64,000 bases of DNA from Nitrospinaceae bacterium (GCA_029261595.1 JAJDAZ010000015.1:1-64000), one strand, 5' to 3'. Counted from the stretch's first letter, positions 34,030 through 44,677 are shown. Notes: generated by a model from the sequence alone, not told the origin. Program-made: numbers and translations.

Positions 34030-34283
34030 ATAAAGTCTGTATTGTTTAAAAAAGAGGAAATCCAGAAGAAGCTGGATAGCTTTATTGTGTCTACAAGCGG
34101 ACTAACCAGAGAAATATTTCAAGAGTCGAACACCCAGAAAAAATTTTCAAGATAGTTGAAACCTCTATCAACAACATATCTATGAAATTTTCGGAACGTG
34201 AATGAAGCGGCGCGGGGTTAGAAAATCTCTTAAACGGGAGGACTACTTTCAACACAAATCTTAGCGACAAAAAATTATCTTAT

Positions 34284-35150
34284 TTATTTAGGGTTCTGAG
34301 CTATTGGCAACGTGATAATAAACGTGGCACCCTCACTGGGATTACTTTTTGCTGTTATTGTTCCTCCCAGTCCAGTCACAATTTCTTGACAGATCGCCAA
34401 CCCCATGCCCGTACCCTCAAATTCATCACTTCGGTGCAAGCGCTTAAAGGGTTTGAAGATGCGATCCAGATATTTCTCCTCAAACCCGATACCATTATCT
34501 TCAAAGACTAGTGCCAAATTTTTATCATTTACAGGGTGACTGCTTATTTTAACAATTGGCATTAAATTTTCTTTATGAAACTTCAGGCTATTAGAGATCA
34601 AGTTTTTGAACAATAGTTGCATATGTTTTTTATCTGTCTCTATCGTAGGTAATTTCTCAATCTCGATATGGCTCATTTTATTTAAGAGCATGATGTCCAT
34701 GTCGCGAAGTGTCTCGTCAGCTATTTGTCCGAGGTTGGTGGGTTCAATATCCGGGATTTTTTGGGTGACTTGGGAAAATTTGAGCAAATCATTAAGACAT
34801 TTCTGCATTCGTATCACTGCTTTTTGCAGTCGGTCCAAATAATCCCGTCCCAAGTTATCCAGGTCTTTAGAACAGTCTTTAACTCGATCAGATAATAGAC
34901 ATATTTTTCTCAATGGTTCCTGTAAATCATGTGAGGCTATAAAAGCGAAGTCCGTATACTCCTTGGTGTCCTCTTCCAGACTGACCGAATACTCTTTCAT
35001 TTTTACATGGGCTATCTCCAACTCTAACTTATTTTCTTTTTCAGAACGGTATAAATCCGAAAGCTCCCTCGCATATTTTAAAACCTGTTGTCTATCCATG
35101 AGGGTTTTTTCATTCAATAAATAGGATGCTTTCTCAGAATTACCGGTCAT
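34284..35150 (-). CDS. Soluble sensor histidine kinase
   Basis: A 288-residue cytoplasmic kinase without membrane segments. The N-terminal coiled coil ([19 protein letters not shown], about residues 20-38) leads into a phosphoacceptor helix with FIASHDLQEPLRK (His about 74) and then an HATPase domain: NLISNSLKFHKEN (N box), DNGIGFEEK (G1), GTGMGLAICQEI (G2). The DLQEPLR form of the H box is the type common after phytochrome-like sensors. No sensor domain is present, so the coiled coil or a partner must deliver the signal. The nearly identical N-terminal helix in the sigma54 activator at 38668 hints at a shared partner. Confidence 0.87.
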   Translation of the reverse strand: MTGNSEKASYLLNEKTLMDRQQVLKYARELSDLYRSEKENKLELEIAHVKMKEYSVSLEEDTKEYTDFAFIASHDLQEPLRKICLLSDRVKDCSKDLDNLGRDYLDRLQKAVIRMQKCLNDLLKFSQVTQKIPDIEPTNLGQIADETLRDMDIMLLNKMSHIEIEKLPTIETDKKHMQLLFKNLISNSLKFHKENLMPIVKISSHPVNDKNLALVFEDNGIGFEEKYLDRIFKPFKRLHRSDEFEGTGMGLAICQEIVTGLGGTITAKSNPSEGATFIITLPIAQNPK

Positions 35151-35249
35151 GTTGCCTCCAAGTATTGAATTGTTTTAATTTTTTAACTGATGTCATCGGT
35201 TTCCTGAGCCTTTTGGTGAGCCATTTTTCAACCTGATTGGCAACGGCAC

Positions 35250-35271
35250 GGCAGAGAATCCCTTCTCTGCC
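35250..35271. terminator. Perfect hairpin downstream of the second chemoreceptor
   Basis: A 9-bp perfect stem GGCAGAGAA/TTCTCTGCC around a 4-base loop lies 50 bases after the chemoreceptor stop. It lacks a T run on the minus strand, so it may be an RNA 3'-end stabiliser or a weak terminator. Confidence 0.4.
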
Positions 35272-35320
35272 TCACCGGCCCGTTCATCTTTTTATGAATT
35301 ATATTTCTTGAAGTCAGTTT

Positions 35321-37978
35321 TTAAACTTTAAACTGACCGACCAGGCTTTGCAGTTCCGCCGCCATCTTGGAAAGCTCACCGGATGCGTTCTGCGTATCGG
35401 TCGCGCCCTGAGTGGTGCTCTGCGCCGCCTGGGCGACCCCGGTAATGTTTTGCGCGATCTCGGCGGTGCCTTTTGCCGCTTCATTGACATTGCGCCCGAT
35501 CTCCGCCGTGGTCGCCGTTTGCTCTTCTACTGCGCTGGCGATCGTGTTGGAGATGTCGCTGATCTTGTTGATGACCTCGGAAATCTCCCCAATCGCTGAA
35601 ACCGAGTTTTCCGTGTCGGACTGAATGGCGCCGATTTTTTCGCTGATCTCCTCAGTTGCCTTGGCGGTCTGGTTGGCCAGGTCCTTCACCTCGTTGGCCA
35701 CCACCGCAAACCCTTTACCGGCTTCGCCCGCCCGCGCCGCTTCGATCGTCGCGTTCAAGGCCAGAAGATTGGTCTGCTCGGCAATCGAAGTGATGACCTT
35801 GATCACCTGACCGATTTCTGCCGAACTCACACCCAGTTTGCTGATGGTGGTGTTTGTGGTCTCTGCAACGGTCACCGCTTCACCGGCAACACGGGACGCC
35901 TCGGTGGCATTTCGGGCAATCTCCTTAATGCTGGCGCTCATTTCTTCCGCGCCCGTTGCGACGGTCTGCACGTTTTTACTGACCTGTTCCGAAGCGGCGG
36001 AAACCACCCCCGACTGTGCCGATGTCTCTTCCGCGTTGCCCGCCATTTGCTGGCTGGTCGCGGTCAATTCCTCGGACGAGGAGGCAAGTGTTTCTGCGTT
36101 GTGGCCAATGGCCTGGATATTGCTCCGCATCTTTTGCAAAAACCCTGATAAACCTTCACCCATCTGGCCGATGGCATCCTCGCCTTTCACCGTGACTTCT
36201 TTGGTGAGGTCACCTTCCGCGGCGGCATTGACCACTTCCAGCATGCTATCAACGTTATTTTTGAGTTTCTCGGCCTGCTTCTGTTCCCGCTCAGCCGCTT
36301 CCTTGGCCGTGTTTGCGTTTTTGACCATTTCAGTGACGATGGACCAGCCTACCATTGTCCCGATGCGTTCCCCGCTTGGATCAAAAATCGCCGCAGATCC
36401 AAGATCCAGAATCTCTTCTCCCAACTGGATTTGAGTCTGATGCGGAAGGTTTTTAGAGTCGGATAACAGGTTTCGCTGATGTTGCGGGTTTTTATGAAAT
36501 ATATCAATCGATTGTCCGATCATCTGATCGGCTTTAACGGGCAATAAATGTTCCAGTTTCTTAAAAGTCTGTAGTGATGCTGGATTCATATATTGAAGTT
36601 TCAGATCCACATCCGCGTACATGATGTTGGTGCTCATGCTTTCAACGATCTGGCTGATCCGCGCTGTCTCCGCATCGGCTAAAACTTTTTCTTTAGCCTG
36701 GGTCAGGATCCCATTAATGGACCGATGAAAATCCCCTTTGAATTCGGATATATTGAAATCGACCTTACCGCTGAGGATTTGTTCCGATCCCTTGATAAAG
36801 TTTTTAATAGCAGTTTGCAACTGGTTCATATTTCTTCCCAACACGCCCAGTTCGTCCTTCGAATCTATTTCTACACCCTCTTGATTCAGGCTTCCCTCCG
36901 TTAGATCCTGGGTAGCCAGTGCCACTTTTGCTAAGGGTTTGGTGATTGAACGCGTGATGAAGAATCCTAAAACAGCACAAAGCGCCACTCCCGCAAAAAG
37001 TAGCATCCAAAGCATTTTGGTCAAAAATGCCGTCAGACTTTTCGTTTGCTCCATGTCCGCAGCCAGCAGATTCTTCTGGCTGGCGATCATGCCATCGAGC
37101 TTTTCTTTGATGGCAAACGCCGTCGGCGCCGCTTTGGTGCCCAACCAGCGATTGGCTATGTTCCACTCTTCCCCGCCACGAATCTCAAACATTTTGGGTG
37201 GTAAGGGAGCGAAGGCTGTGCGGGCTTTTGTGAACTCTTTAAACAGGGCCAACTGTTTGGGAGTCAAACTGGCTTTGTTGTTCGTCAAATCCCCGAATCG
37301 TTTGATATTTTTTTTCCACATCACATCGAACAGGTTTTTAAATTTTTCGTTTCCTGAAAGCAGATAGGCGCGGATGTTGGCAAGCGCTCGGGCGGTCGTG
37401 CCCCGGGTGTCGGCCATCATGCCGAGCAAGGCCTTCCTTTGCGGGGTCGCGGCCAATTTTGCTTCGATGTTTATGATCTTGGTGATACTACCGACCAGTA
37501 TGCCCGCCTGGGGCGCCGCCTCCTCCAACAGAATTTTGTTGGCCGGGAGATTATCAATGGTCTGGGAAATGGCTTCGATCTCTGCCTGATACTTGCGGAA
37601 ATCCGCCAACTTTTCTTCGATGATCTTTAATCTTTCAATATTGGCGGGATCGGTCCAATTGACCGAAAAGTCTTTCATTGTTTTTAAAGAAGGATTAATT
37701 TCCTGGGACCAGGCCGCCGCTCTTTCTGTTTTGAACTTCTCCTTGCCCAATATCATCCAACCACGTAAGGCGGCCAGGGAATGGTTCATCCCGTTCACCA
37801 TCATGAGACTCGCCTGGGCCGTAGGAACGCGCAAGTCCACAACTCTGGTTGTTATATCCGCTGTTTTACCCGTCTGAATCATGGTGAGAGAAATAGATAC
37901 ACAAAGAATCAAGCCTACCAGGAAAAACCCCAAACCAATTTTTACCCCTACTTTTAAATCATTAAAAAATGTCACCAT
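35321..37978 (-). CDS. Methyl-accepting chemotaxis protein with large periplasmic sensor and PAS domain
   Basis: An 885-residue membrane chemoreceptor. TM1 (about residues 13-33) and TM2 (about 320-342) enclose a ~285-residue periplasmic helical domain long enough for a double four-helix bundle (HBM-like). Then follow HAMP (about 342-395), PAS (about 450-560), a second HAMP-like linker and the signalling domain with [18 protein letters not shown] at its tip (about 740). PAS, linker and signalling domain match the hemerythrin chemoreceptor at 396-2792 closely (shared QSI.IFHKN and [17 protein letters not shown] stretches), so the two differ mainly in sensing parts. Ligand unknown. Confidence 0.92.
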   Translation of the reverse strand: MVTFFNDLKVGVKIGLGFFLVGLILCVSISLTMIQTGKTADITTRVVDLRVPTAQASLMMVNGMNHSLAALRGWMILGKEKFKTERAAAWSQEINPSLKTMKDFSVNWTDPANIERLKIIEEKLADFRKYQAEIEAISQTIDNLPANKILLEEAAPQAGILVGSITKIINIEAKLAATPQRKALLGMMADTRGTTARALANIRAYLLSGNEKFKNLFDVMWKKNIKRFGDLTNNKASLTPKQLALFKEFTKARTAFAPLPPKMFEIRGGEEWNIANRWLGTKAAPTAFAIKEKLDGMIASQKNLLAADMEQTKSLTAFLTKMLWMLLFAGVALCAVLGFFITRSITKPLAKVALATQDLTEGSLNQEGVEIDSKDELGVLGRNMNQLQTAIKNFIKGSEQILSGKVDFNISEFKGDFHRSINGILTQAKEKVLADAETARISQIVESMSTNIMYADVDLKLQYMNPASLQTFKKLEHLLPVKADQMIGQSIDIFHKNPQHQRNLLSDSKNLPHQTQIQLGEEILDLGSAAIFDPSGERIGTMVGWSIVTEMVKNANTAKEAAEREQKQAEKLKNNVDSMLEVVNAAAEGDLTKEVTVKGEDAIGQMGEGLSGFLQKMRSNIQAIGHNAETLASSSEELTATSQQMAGNAEETSAQSGVVSAASEQVSKNVQTVATGAEEMSASIKEIARNATEASRVAGEAVTVAETTNTTISKLGVSSAEIGQVIKVITSIAEQTNLLALNATIEAARAGEAGKGFAVVANEVKDLANQTAKATEEISEKIGAIQSDTENSVSAIGEISEVINKISDISNTIASAVEEQTATTAEIGRNVNEAAKGTAEIAQNITGVAQAAQSTTQGATDTQNASGELSKMAAELQSLVGQFKV

Positions 37979-38453
37979 CGTTCATCTCCTTTATTTTTCC
38001 ATTATTTAATCGCAGGCGGGTTCTTGAGCCAGACCTGCAGAGTTAGAGCCACGTATTTGATTCTTAATATTTTGGAAGGTACGGCGATTCGATTTAAGCT
38101 CGAAATGGCTTTCAAATAAGACAAGCTTGATTGAAAGTTAGAATGTGGTTCAATCAAGGCTGTTAAAAACCGGGAATAAAATTTTTCTGCGCTTGATTTG
38201 ATTCCACTCACCTAATGTCAAGGGTCGAGGACGAGTTGAACTGTTAAAATTTTTATTTATCCAAGGCAGGAATCCATACAAGCGAACAAAAACATTCAAT
38301 AAAAAAACTACCCCTACCAGGTTCCGCTTTCCAATAAAGAGCATTTTTCATGCCGAAACTATGGATTAAATTAAAAGAAATTGTAAATCTATATATCCAA
38401 AGCTATTTTTGGTTTAAATTTGGTATAATTCAATAAAAATAATATGTTATTGA
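37979..38453. other. Intergenic region upstream of the second chemoreceptor
   Basis: No gene is supported between the chemoreceptor start and the repeats at 38454; AT-rich with a TATAAT-like stretch near 38423. The promoter of the chemoreceptor must lie here, but I see no clear sigma70 or sigma54 box pair. The 180 bases from 38488 to 38667 are likewise without a gene, with a CCTGG/CCAGG hairpin at about 38587-38600. Confidence 0.35.
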
Positions 38454-38487
38454 CAGTTGAAAACAACGGAAGTCAGTTGAAAACAAC
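38454..38487. repeat. Two direct copies of a GTTG-N4-CAAC palindrome
   Basis: CAGTTGAAAACAAC occurs at 38454-38467 and again at 38474-38487, exactly 20 bases apart, two helical turns. Each copy contains the short palindrome GTTG-AAAA-CAAC. This is what tandem binding sites for a dimeric regulator look like, for example enhancer sites of a sigma54 activator such as the one encoded at 38668-40290. Confidence 0.5.
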
Positions 38488-38667
38488 AAATATTCGTTTA
38501 AATCAGCAAGTTTTTTGATTTATAGACAATCTTTAAAATATAGGTCTTCCCTAAAAACTTATCGTTTTTCGAGGCTATTGGAATGTTGCCTGGACAACCA
38601 GGTTTTCAAGCTTGGAAAAGGAAGGAACTTTCGGTGGGAAGGATAAGAAATCCTTGAGGAGATTTTT

Positions 38668-40290
38668 TCAACGGGGTTTTTGGATCCCCATTTTTTTCAT
38701 TCGATACAACAAAGTGGTCGGTTTCATGCCCAGCATCTCGGCGGCTCCTCTTGGACCATAGACTTTCCAATTGGATTTTTCGAGAGCCGCAAGGATTTTT
38801 CTTTGCTCAAACTGTTTGTAATCAACATCGGTAAGGAAACTTGATTCCGGTAAACTTTTGCTAGCAGTAGCAAGTTCTGGTTTTACAAACGAAGCAGGTT
38901 CAAAAATTGCCAAATCCAATCGGAATTTCCCTTCGGAAGAAATGATGACCGCGCGCTCAATCACGTTTTGTAATTCCCGAACATTTCCCGGCCAATGGTA
39001 ACTTTCAAGTTGATGATGATCCGCTATCTGAAATTGAGTTTTTTTACGATTGTATTTTTGACATGTTCTTTCCAGAAAGTGGTCCGCCAGAAATTTGATG
39101 TCCCCGACTCGCTCCCGCAAAGGCGGAATCTCCATGGGAACCACACTCAATCGGAAAAACAAGTCTTCCCTAAATCGTCCCTGTTGGACTTCTTCCTTTA
39201 GGTTGCGATTGGTTGCGGCGATGATTCGGACATCCACTTGGCGGGTATGGTCTTCTCCCACAGGCTCGAACTGACCCTCCTGAATGACACGCAATAGTTT
39301 GCCTTGGAGTTCAAGGGGGATTTCAGAAACTTCATCGAGAAACAAGGTTCCACCATCGGCTAACTGAAATCGTCCTGTTCTTTCCTTTAAGGCGCCTGAG
39401 AAGGCACCCTGAACATGTCCAAAAAATTCACTCTCGAACAAATCGCGAGGTATAGCGGCGCAATTCACTTTGACCATGGGGTGATTGTTTCGCCGACTCT
39501 GTTCATGAATTGCCCGGGCAACAAGTTCTTTGCCGGTTCCCGATTCTCCAAAAATGAGAACGCTCGCCTCAGTTTTTGCCACCATTTCAATTTGCTGAAG
39601 TGTTTTCTGCAACGAGGGACTTTGCCCGATAATTTGACCGTAAGCCAATTCCGATTTCACTTCTTCGCGGAGATAAGCATTTTCTAACTCCAATTGTCGG
39701 CGCAATTGGTCGATCTCCTCCAAAGCCTGTTTTCGCTCGCTGATGTCCAGAGTGACCGCGACAAAGAGTGGAACCGACTCGGCGTGAGAAAACTGCAACC
39801 GAACCTCCACTGGATAAGTTCCGCCATCCTTGCGTTGATATGTAGTTTCAAAGGTCAACTGTGGCTTCTTCCCAACTTTGAGCACCTCGACAATCTCTTC
39901 AAACTCATCTTTACCGTAATGCGGCATTAAATCGTAAAGTGTTTTTTGACTTAGTTCCGCCAAGGTGTAACCAAGGTTTTTCCGAGCGCCAAAATTAGCC
40001 TGTTGAATTTGAAAGGAATCGCTGTCCAGGATGTAAATTTCGTTGGAAGTCTGGTCAAGAATGCGGCCCAGGCGCAATGATAATTGTTCTTTTTCCTTAA
40101 GCTCTTGGAAAGTTGTTTGAAGATCCTGTGATAATTTCTGAAGGTTGGAATTCGCTTCTCCAAGTTTCCGGGCCTTTTCCTTTTCGGCCTGGAACAAATG
40201 GGATAACTCCCTGGCATATTTCAGAGTCTGGTGTTTATGCAGTTCTTCATCGGAAGAGTGCTTCACCACTTTTAATAGACGATCCGACAT
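38668..40290 (-). CDS. Sigma54-dependent transcriptional activator with PAS sensor
   Basis: A 540-residue enhancer-binding protein. An N-terminal coiled coil ([19 protein letters not shown], about residues 22-40) and a PAS domain (about 75-195) precede the AAA+ domain (about 210-445) with [15 protein letters not shown], the sigma54 contact loop as GAFSGA (Ser instead of the usual Thr) and GTLFLDEV. The C-terminal Fis-type HTH covers the last ~45 residues ([20 protein letters not shown]). There is no receiver domain. A GAFSGA loop works in several known activators. The tandem palindromes at 38454 are candidate binding sites. It lies 21 bases after the response regulator gene and probably shares its transcript. 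Confidence 0.93.
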   Translation of the reverse strand: MSDRLLKVVKHSSDEELHKHQTLKYARELSHLFQAEKEKARKLGEANSNLQKLSQDLQTTFQELKEKEQLSLRLGRILDQTSNEIYILDSDSFQIQQANFGARKNLGYTLAELSQKTLYDLMPHYGKDEFEEIVEVLKVGKKPQLTFETTYQRKDGGTYPVEVRLQFSHAESVPLFVAVTLDISERKQALEEIDQLRRQLELENAYLREEVKSELAYGQIIGQSPSLQKTLQQIEMVAKTEASVLIFGESGTGKELVARAIHEQSRRNNHPMVKVNCAAIPRDLFESEFFGHVQGAFSGALKERTGRFQLADGGTLFLDEVSEIPLELQGKLLRVIQEGQFEPVGEDHTRQVDVRIIAATNRNLKEEVQQGRFREDLFFRLSVVPMEIPPLRERVGDIKFLADHFLERTCQKYNRKKTQFQIADHHQLESYHWPGNVRELQNVIERAVIISSEGKFRLDLAIFEPASFVKPELATASKSLPESSFLTDVDYKQFEQRKILAALEKSNWKVYGPRGAAEMLGMKPTTLLYRMKKMGIQKPR

Positions 40291-40311
40291 AGCTTTCTCA
40301 AAAGATTTTTG

Positions 40312-40677
40312 TTATTTAATCACTTCTTCCACTTTAAAAATTAATTCCGTCGGACTGAAAGGTTTGACAATAAAGTCATCCGCTCCCATTTTCAGCCCTT
40401 TTTCACGGTCAACGGTCTGCCCCCTGGCGGTTAAAATCATTACATGGCAACCATTGGTTTGCGGGTCCTCCTTTAAGAGGTTCGTGGCTTCATAACCATT
40501 GATATCACCGGGCATCATGATATCCATAATAATGAGGTGCGGTTTTTCCTTTTTAGCTATATTGATTGCTTCCTGACCTGTCCCGGCTTCAAACAGCTCG
40601 TAAGCATTGGCACCCAGTGTTTCTGCAAGCAGTTCCCGGATGTCCGGTTGATCATCAACAATGAGAATTTTTTTCAT
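40312..40677 (-). CDS. Single-domain response regulator (CheY-like)
   Basis: A 121-residue receiver domain with no output domain. Acidic pocket DDQPD (about residues 8-12), phosphoacceptor Asp in IIMDIMMPGDINGYE (about 52), Thr in ILTARG and Lys in DDFIVKPFSP (about 104). I chose the ATG starting MKKILIVDD, preceded by GGGAGG, over a GTG/TTG-type upstream start. Downstream in the same transcript is the sigma54 activator and upstream the CHASE-PAS kinase, its likely partner. Confidence 0.93.
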   Translation of the reverse strand: MKKILIVDDQPDIRELLAETLGANAYELFEAGTGQEAINIAKKEKPHLIIMDIMMPGDINGYEATNLLKEDPQTNGCHVMILTARGQTVDREKGLKMGADDFIVKPFSPTELIFKVEEVIK

Positions 40678-40773
40678 TACAGAGGCCCTCCCATATTTAG
40701 GTAAACCCATTGTATTAATTTCATGTCTGACTTTTATAAAGGTATATTCTCCTTATTCATTTAGCCAGTTTAT

Positions 40774-43230
40774 TTATATTTTTTTTGGGATAGTAAACCC
40801 GACCGTGGTTCCTTTTCCCAGCTCACTTTCGACCGAAACCTCGCCCTTGTGCGCTTCGACAATTTGTTTGACAATGGTCATCCCCAACCCAGTTCCTCTA
40901 ACAGTATTATTATAAACATCCGCGCGGTAGAATTTATCAAAAATCCTATATACGGTTTCTTGCGTCATACCGATTCCCTGATCGATGATGGAAACCATAA
41001 AATAATCGCTTTTATCAGACGTTGCTTCAATCCGGATCATCTTGCAATCAGGGGAATATTTGATCGCATTGCTGAGAAGGTTTTGCAATACTTGAGCTAT
41101 TTTTTCCTTATCCACCAACCATTCCCCCGGTTCCTCAGGCAGAACCACATCAAAGCGATGTGTTCCATGCTGATCCTGGAAAGAAGATATTTCCTGATTG
41201 ATTATTTCACCGACCTCACAGCGGGTTCTATTTAGGGAGAGACCCTCTCCCGATTCAATGCGTGATATGTCCAAAAGATCATCAACGATATGTGCTAAAT
41301 ACTCCGATTCCTTATTGATACGCGCTATAAATTTCCCAACTTTTTTGGGGTCTTCGTAACCCCGGGTTTTCAGGAGTTCTGAAAAACCACGGATTGAGGT
41401 CAAGGGGGTCCTGAGTTCGTGAGTAGCGGTGCAGAGAAATTCTGACTTCACCTGATTAAACTTTTTCAATTCGGTCGAAATTCTTTTGCGTTCAGCTATA
41501 TCGGTTGCTAACACAAAAAATCCTTTACACTCCTTCTTATTATCAATATCAGGAATATAGGAAACATCAACATCTATAGATTTCCCCTCTGTACTTGTTA
41601 TTCTATTTTCAAAATGGACCGTCTTACCTGACAAAGCTAATTGGACATTTTTTTTAACTTTTTTATACTGTTCGTCACCAAAAACCTCATACAACTTTTT
41701 TCCAACCATTTCCTCTGTTAATTTTCCAAACCAATCTCCATATGTTTTATTAACAAAATCATATCGTTCTTCTGGATCAAGGTAGCAGATAAAGGCTGGG
41801 ACATTATCAATGATCGTTCGAATTCGTTCTTCACTTGCTTTTAACTGGGATGTTTTCTGATTCACTCTCAACTCAAGGGTATCTGCATATTTTTCCAGTT
41901 TTGCCTGGGCCTCCTTTCGCTCTGTGATGTCACGAACGATTCCGACAAACCTTTTCCCCCTCTCAGCTAGATACACTTCGCTGACAGCCAGTTCTATTAA
42001 AAAAATCGTCCCGTCTTTTTTCATTCCAGACAATTCACGTACAATTCCGATTATTTTAGCTTCCCCGGTGCTTAGATACCTTTGAATATAATGATCGTGT
42101 TCACTTCGATAAGGTTCGGGCATGAGCATATTGACTTTTTTCCCCATGACTTCATTCGAAGGATAAAGGAAAATTTTTTCCGCCGAAAAATTGAAAGTTT
42201 CAATGATACCTTGTTCATTGATAATGATAATTCCGTCCGCGGCATATTTCAGAATCGAACGAACGAGCGCCTCACTGTGGATCAGAGCTTCCTCAAAACG
42301 TTTGCGCTCGGTGATTTCTGTTTCTAATTCCTGGTTGAAACCCTGAATTTTCCCAGCGCGGAGTCGATCCCTTTGAGCAAGATGGATAGCCCATGCCATA
42401 AGGATGGCCATTAATATCCCAAGGACCAGCACCACTTCCGGCAACAGAGAATGTTCTTCTTCCACCCACTCCGGTTCGGGCCAAACCCGTAAGTGCCAGG
42501 TGATATTAAACAAGTCGAAGAATAGGTCCTGCCCAAATTTCTTTTCAATCTCACCATCGGATGAGCCTTTGCGGTATATTTCTTCTTCGTTGTCAAACAG
42601 GGCGATGGAAAACCCATGCGTTATTTCCTTGCTCAGGATATTATCAAACAACTTTTTAAATCGAAAAACACCACATATAAAACCGTCAAAATTTTCAGCA
42701 TTAAAGATAGGAACATAAACAATGAAACCCGTTCCACCCTGAACGAGTTCGACTTTATTTGAGAGCAATATTTTATGTTCGTCTTTCGCCTTTTCAAATG
42801 TTGCCTTTTCATCTTTTTTAAATTTAAGAGCAAGATTCTTAGCCTCTGAATTTCCCTCCAGCGGAACAATCCAGCGGACATGAAACGTGGGGTCCACCCA
42901 TCCGATAGCTTGATAAATAGGAGAATGTTTAATATAGAGTTCAGCGTCGGATTTCCACTCGGCAAATGAAGGCCTTCCAACGACTTCCCACCGCTGGGCC
43001 ATGCGAACCAGAGACAGGATCTGCGGTTTTAACTGCCCGAGTATTTCGTTTTTAAAATACCTGGCTTTTAGTTCAATGCCATTTTCAATATGGGCTCGTT
43101 CCTTTTCCATGATCGCCTGCCATAAGAAAATAGTAGCCGCAACGACCCCAATACCCGCAAGCACAGGAACCCAAGGTGGAATTCTCATTTTTAGTTTAGA
43201 AAGAGGATCAGGATTTTGAATTTGATTCAT
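40774..43230 (-). CDS. Membrane sensor histidine kinase with CHASE and PAS domains
   Basis: An 818-residue kinase. TM1 (about residues 19-39) and TM2 (about 270-292) flank a CHASE-type periplasmic domain (about 45-265; AIGWVDPTFHVRWIVP, QGGTGFIVYVPIF). Two PAS domains follow (about 320-440 and 470-590), then HisKA with TATHELRTPLTSIRG and the HATPase domain with NLLSNAIKYS, DQGIGM and GTGLGMTIVKQIVE. CHASE domains sense small extracellular molecules, often purine- or peptide-like. No receiver domain. The response regulator gene begins ~95 bases downstream and is the probable partner. Confidence 0.92.
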   Translation of the reverse strand: MNQIQNPDPLSKLKMRIPPWVPVLAGIGVVAATIFLWQAIMEKERAHIENGIELKARYFKNEILGQLKPQILSLVRMAQRWEVVGRPSFAEWKSDAELYIKHSPIYQAIGWVDPTFHVRWIVPLEGNSEAKNLALKFKKDEKATFEKAKDEHKILLSNKVELVQGGTGFIVYVPIFNAENFDGFICGVFRFKKLFDNILSKEITHGFSIALFDNEEEIYRKGSSDGEIEKKFGQDLFFDLFNITWHLRVWPEPEWVEEEHSLLPEVVLVLGILMAILMAWAIHLAQRDRLRAGKIQGFNQELETEITERKRFEEALIHSEALVRSILKYAADGIIIINEQGIIETFNFSAEKIFLYPSNEVMGKKVNMLMPEPYRSEHDHYIQRYLSTGEAKIIGIVRELSGMKKDGTIFLIELAVSEVYLAERGKRFVGIVRDITERKEAQAKLEKYADTLELRVNQKTSQLKASEERIRTIIDNVPAFICYLDPEERYDFVNKTYGDWFGKLTEEMVGKKLYEVFGDEQYKKVKKNVQLALSGKTVHFENRITSTEGKSIDVDVSYIPDIDNKKECKGFFVLATDIAERKRISTELKKFNQVKSEFLCTATHELRTPLTSIRGFSELLKTRGYEDPKKVGKFIARINKESEYLAHIVDDLLDISRIESGEGLSLNRTRCEVGEIINQEISSFQDQHGTHRFDVVLPEEPGEWLVDKEKIAQVLQNLLSNAIKYSPDCKMIRIEATSDKSDYFMVSIIDQGIGMTQETVYRIFDKFYRADVYNNTVRGTGLGMTIVKQIVEAHKGEVSVESELGKGTTVGFTIPKKI

Positions 43231-43305
43231 TTTTTTTTAAAATCCAATATTGCCCATTTAATGGACTAGATTCTTGCTGACAATGAGAGCTGGGATAAAA
43301 ATTTT

Positions 43306-44014
43306 GGGGCTGTCCTAGATAATTAGCCCATATATTGTTTAACCCATTGTTTAAGTTGTTTTAGTTGGGTTTTTGGATTGGGGTTATTAAATCGCCATTC
43401 GCACTCCTTCAAAAACAGAGGAAAATGTCTGGCTGGAATTCCGTTAAATCGACGCATGTGTCTCTTGGCTTGGTTCCAAAAGTTTTCAATCCCATTAATA
43501 TGGTTTTGTTTATCAGCAAACAGTTTTGAATGGTTGATCCGGTAATGTTTAAACTCTGACACGTCCAACACGTTGTACGAATGATATCCATCCGAATAGA
43601 CAATGCTGTCAGGGATAATCCGATCTTGTATAATTCCCATCAATGTTTTGCTTTTCGTGTCAGGGATCACCTTCGCGTAAACCTTGCCACCACGCTTTAA
43701 AAGACCAAACACCGGAACCTTGCCAGCGGCCCCTCGTCCTCTCTTACCTTTGTGCACACCGCCAAAGTAACTCTCATCTACTTCAATCTCACCTGCCAAT
43801 GGCACCTCGTCTTCTGTCGCTTGGTAGATGATTTCGCGAAGACGATGAAAAAAATATGCCGCAGTGCTTTTGTTCACGTTCACTAACTCACTGGCGCATC
43901 TCGCCGTTGAACCCGATACAAAATGCTCCATCAAACGCGCCTGCTTCTCCTGACTTAAACGACTTTTTCGCATATCCATATTGATAACATCTTCACGTTA
44001 TCTAGGACAGCCCC
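43306..44014 (-). mobile_element. IS1595-family insertion sequence (IS1016-like), 709 bp
   Basis: Perfect 17-base terminal inverted repeats starting GGGGCTGTCCTAGATAA lie at both ends (43306-43322 and 43998-44014), the IS1016 subgroup end sequence. The single gene fills the element. No exact target duplication is visible; both flanks are AT-rich (AAAATTTT before, TAAAATTA after). The transposase looks intact, so the element may be active. Confidence 0.9.
43323..43979 (-). CDS. IS1595-family transposase
   Basis: A 218-residue DDE/DDN-type transposase. The catalytic acids are in IEVDESYFGG (about residues 66-75), VYSDGYHSYN (about 130-139) and HINGIENFWNQAKRH (about 159-173). The N-terminal zinc ribbon of long IS1595 members is absent, as in the IS1016 subgroup. 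The HTH-like start (RLSQEKQARLMEHFV) should contact the element ends. Start and stop lie just inside the inverted repeats. Confidence 0.92.
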   Translation of the reverse strand: MDMRKSRLSQEKQARLMEHFVSGSTARCASELVNVNKSTAAYFFHRLREIIYQATEDEVPLAGEIEVDESYFGGVHKGKRGRGAAGKVPVFGLLKRGGKVYAKVIPDTKSKTLMGIIQDRIIPDSIVYSDGYHSYNVLDVSEFKHYRINHSKLFADKQNHINGIENFWNQAKRHMRRFNGIPARHFPLFLKECEWRFNNPNPKTQLKQLKQWVKQYMG

Positions 44015-44230
44015 TAAAATTAAGGTTTGCTTCGCATCACCTTCTTTTAAGAAGCAATTTTTTGAAGTATAGTCTTTTAAAAAAGAAAGGGAAAAGAAAA
44101 CTTGGAACACCTTGGAGTGCCCTTTTAATCCATAAATTTTTTCCTATGTGTCCAGACAAGGCTCTCTAGAACCATCCGGTTCAGATAAAATCTCCACAAA
44201 TCGAGAGCCTTTTAAATACCATTAAATTAA

Positions 44231-44677
44231 TCAATAATTATTTTTCTTAAAACTAACTCCAAGAAATTTTTCTAAAATCCTAATTGATTTATTTATCGGC
44301 TTCCGCTTCCCGCTTTCCCAATTAGCGAGGGTACATGGGTCAACTCCCAGATTTTGGGCCAATACTTTTTGAGAAACACCCCGGCTCTTTCTGTAAGCAA
44401 CTAGGCGCTCGAAAATTTTCTTAGGACCAAAATACGGACAATAGGTCAGGAATGCTATAATTCCTGGCATATATTGAAATCTGGGGATAGAACGGTTGTT
44501 TTCCCAGTTATAATATGTCGTTTTATCCATCCCGATTTTTTCGGCTACCTCTTTTTGAAGAAGTCCTAAGTCTAAACGGCGCTTTCTAAGGTGATCACCT
44601 AACGTATTGAGTTCTTTAGGGTAACGATTATCATATTGGTTTTTGGAAACTTTAAATCTGAAATGACAAAATGGCAA
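44231..44677 (-). CDS. Double-HTH XRE-family regulator
   Basis: A 148-residue protein with two Cro/C1-type HTH domains: residues ~29-72 (LRKRRLDLGLLQKEVAEKIG... NWENNR) and ~92-140 (RKSRGVSQKVLAQNLGVDP... NWESGKRKP). The N-terminal run NQYDNRYPKELNTLGDHLRKRR is shared almost word for word with the shorter protein at 56127-56384. The start is an in-frame TTG without a good ribosome site, and that of the paralog is the same. Members of this family occur in many copies in some genomes, with unknown targets. It lies close to the insertion sequence. Confidence 0.72.
   Translation of the reverse strand: MPFCHFRFKVSKNQYDNRYPKELNTLGDHLRKRRLDLGLLQKEVAEKIGMDKTTYYNWENNRSIPRFQYMPGIIAFLTYCPYFGPKKIFERLVAYRKSRGVSQKVLAQNLGVDPCTLANWESGKRKPINKSIRILEKFLGVSFKKNNY

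Noticed and set aside
38002-38211. 69-codon minus-strand frame upstream of the second chemoreceptor
   Set aside because: No ribosome site and low-complexity AT-rich composition; likely chance in a promoter region.
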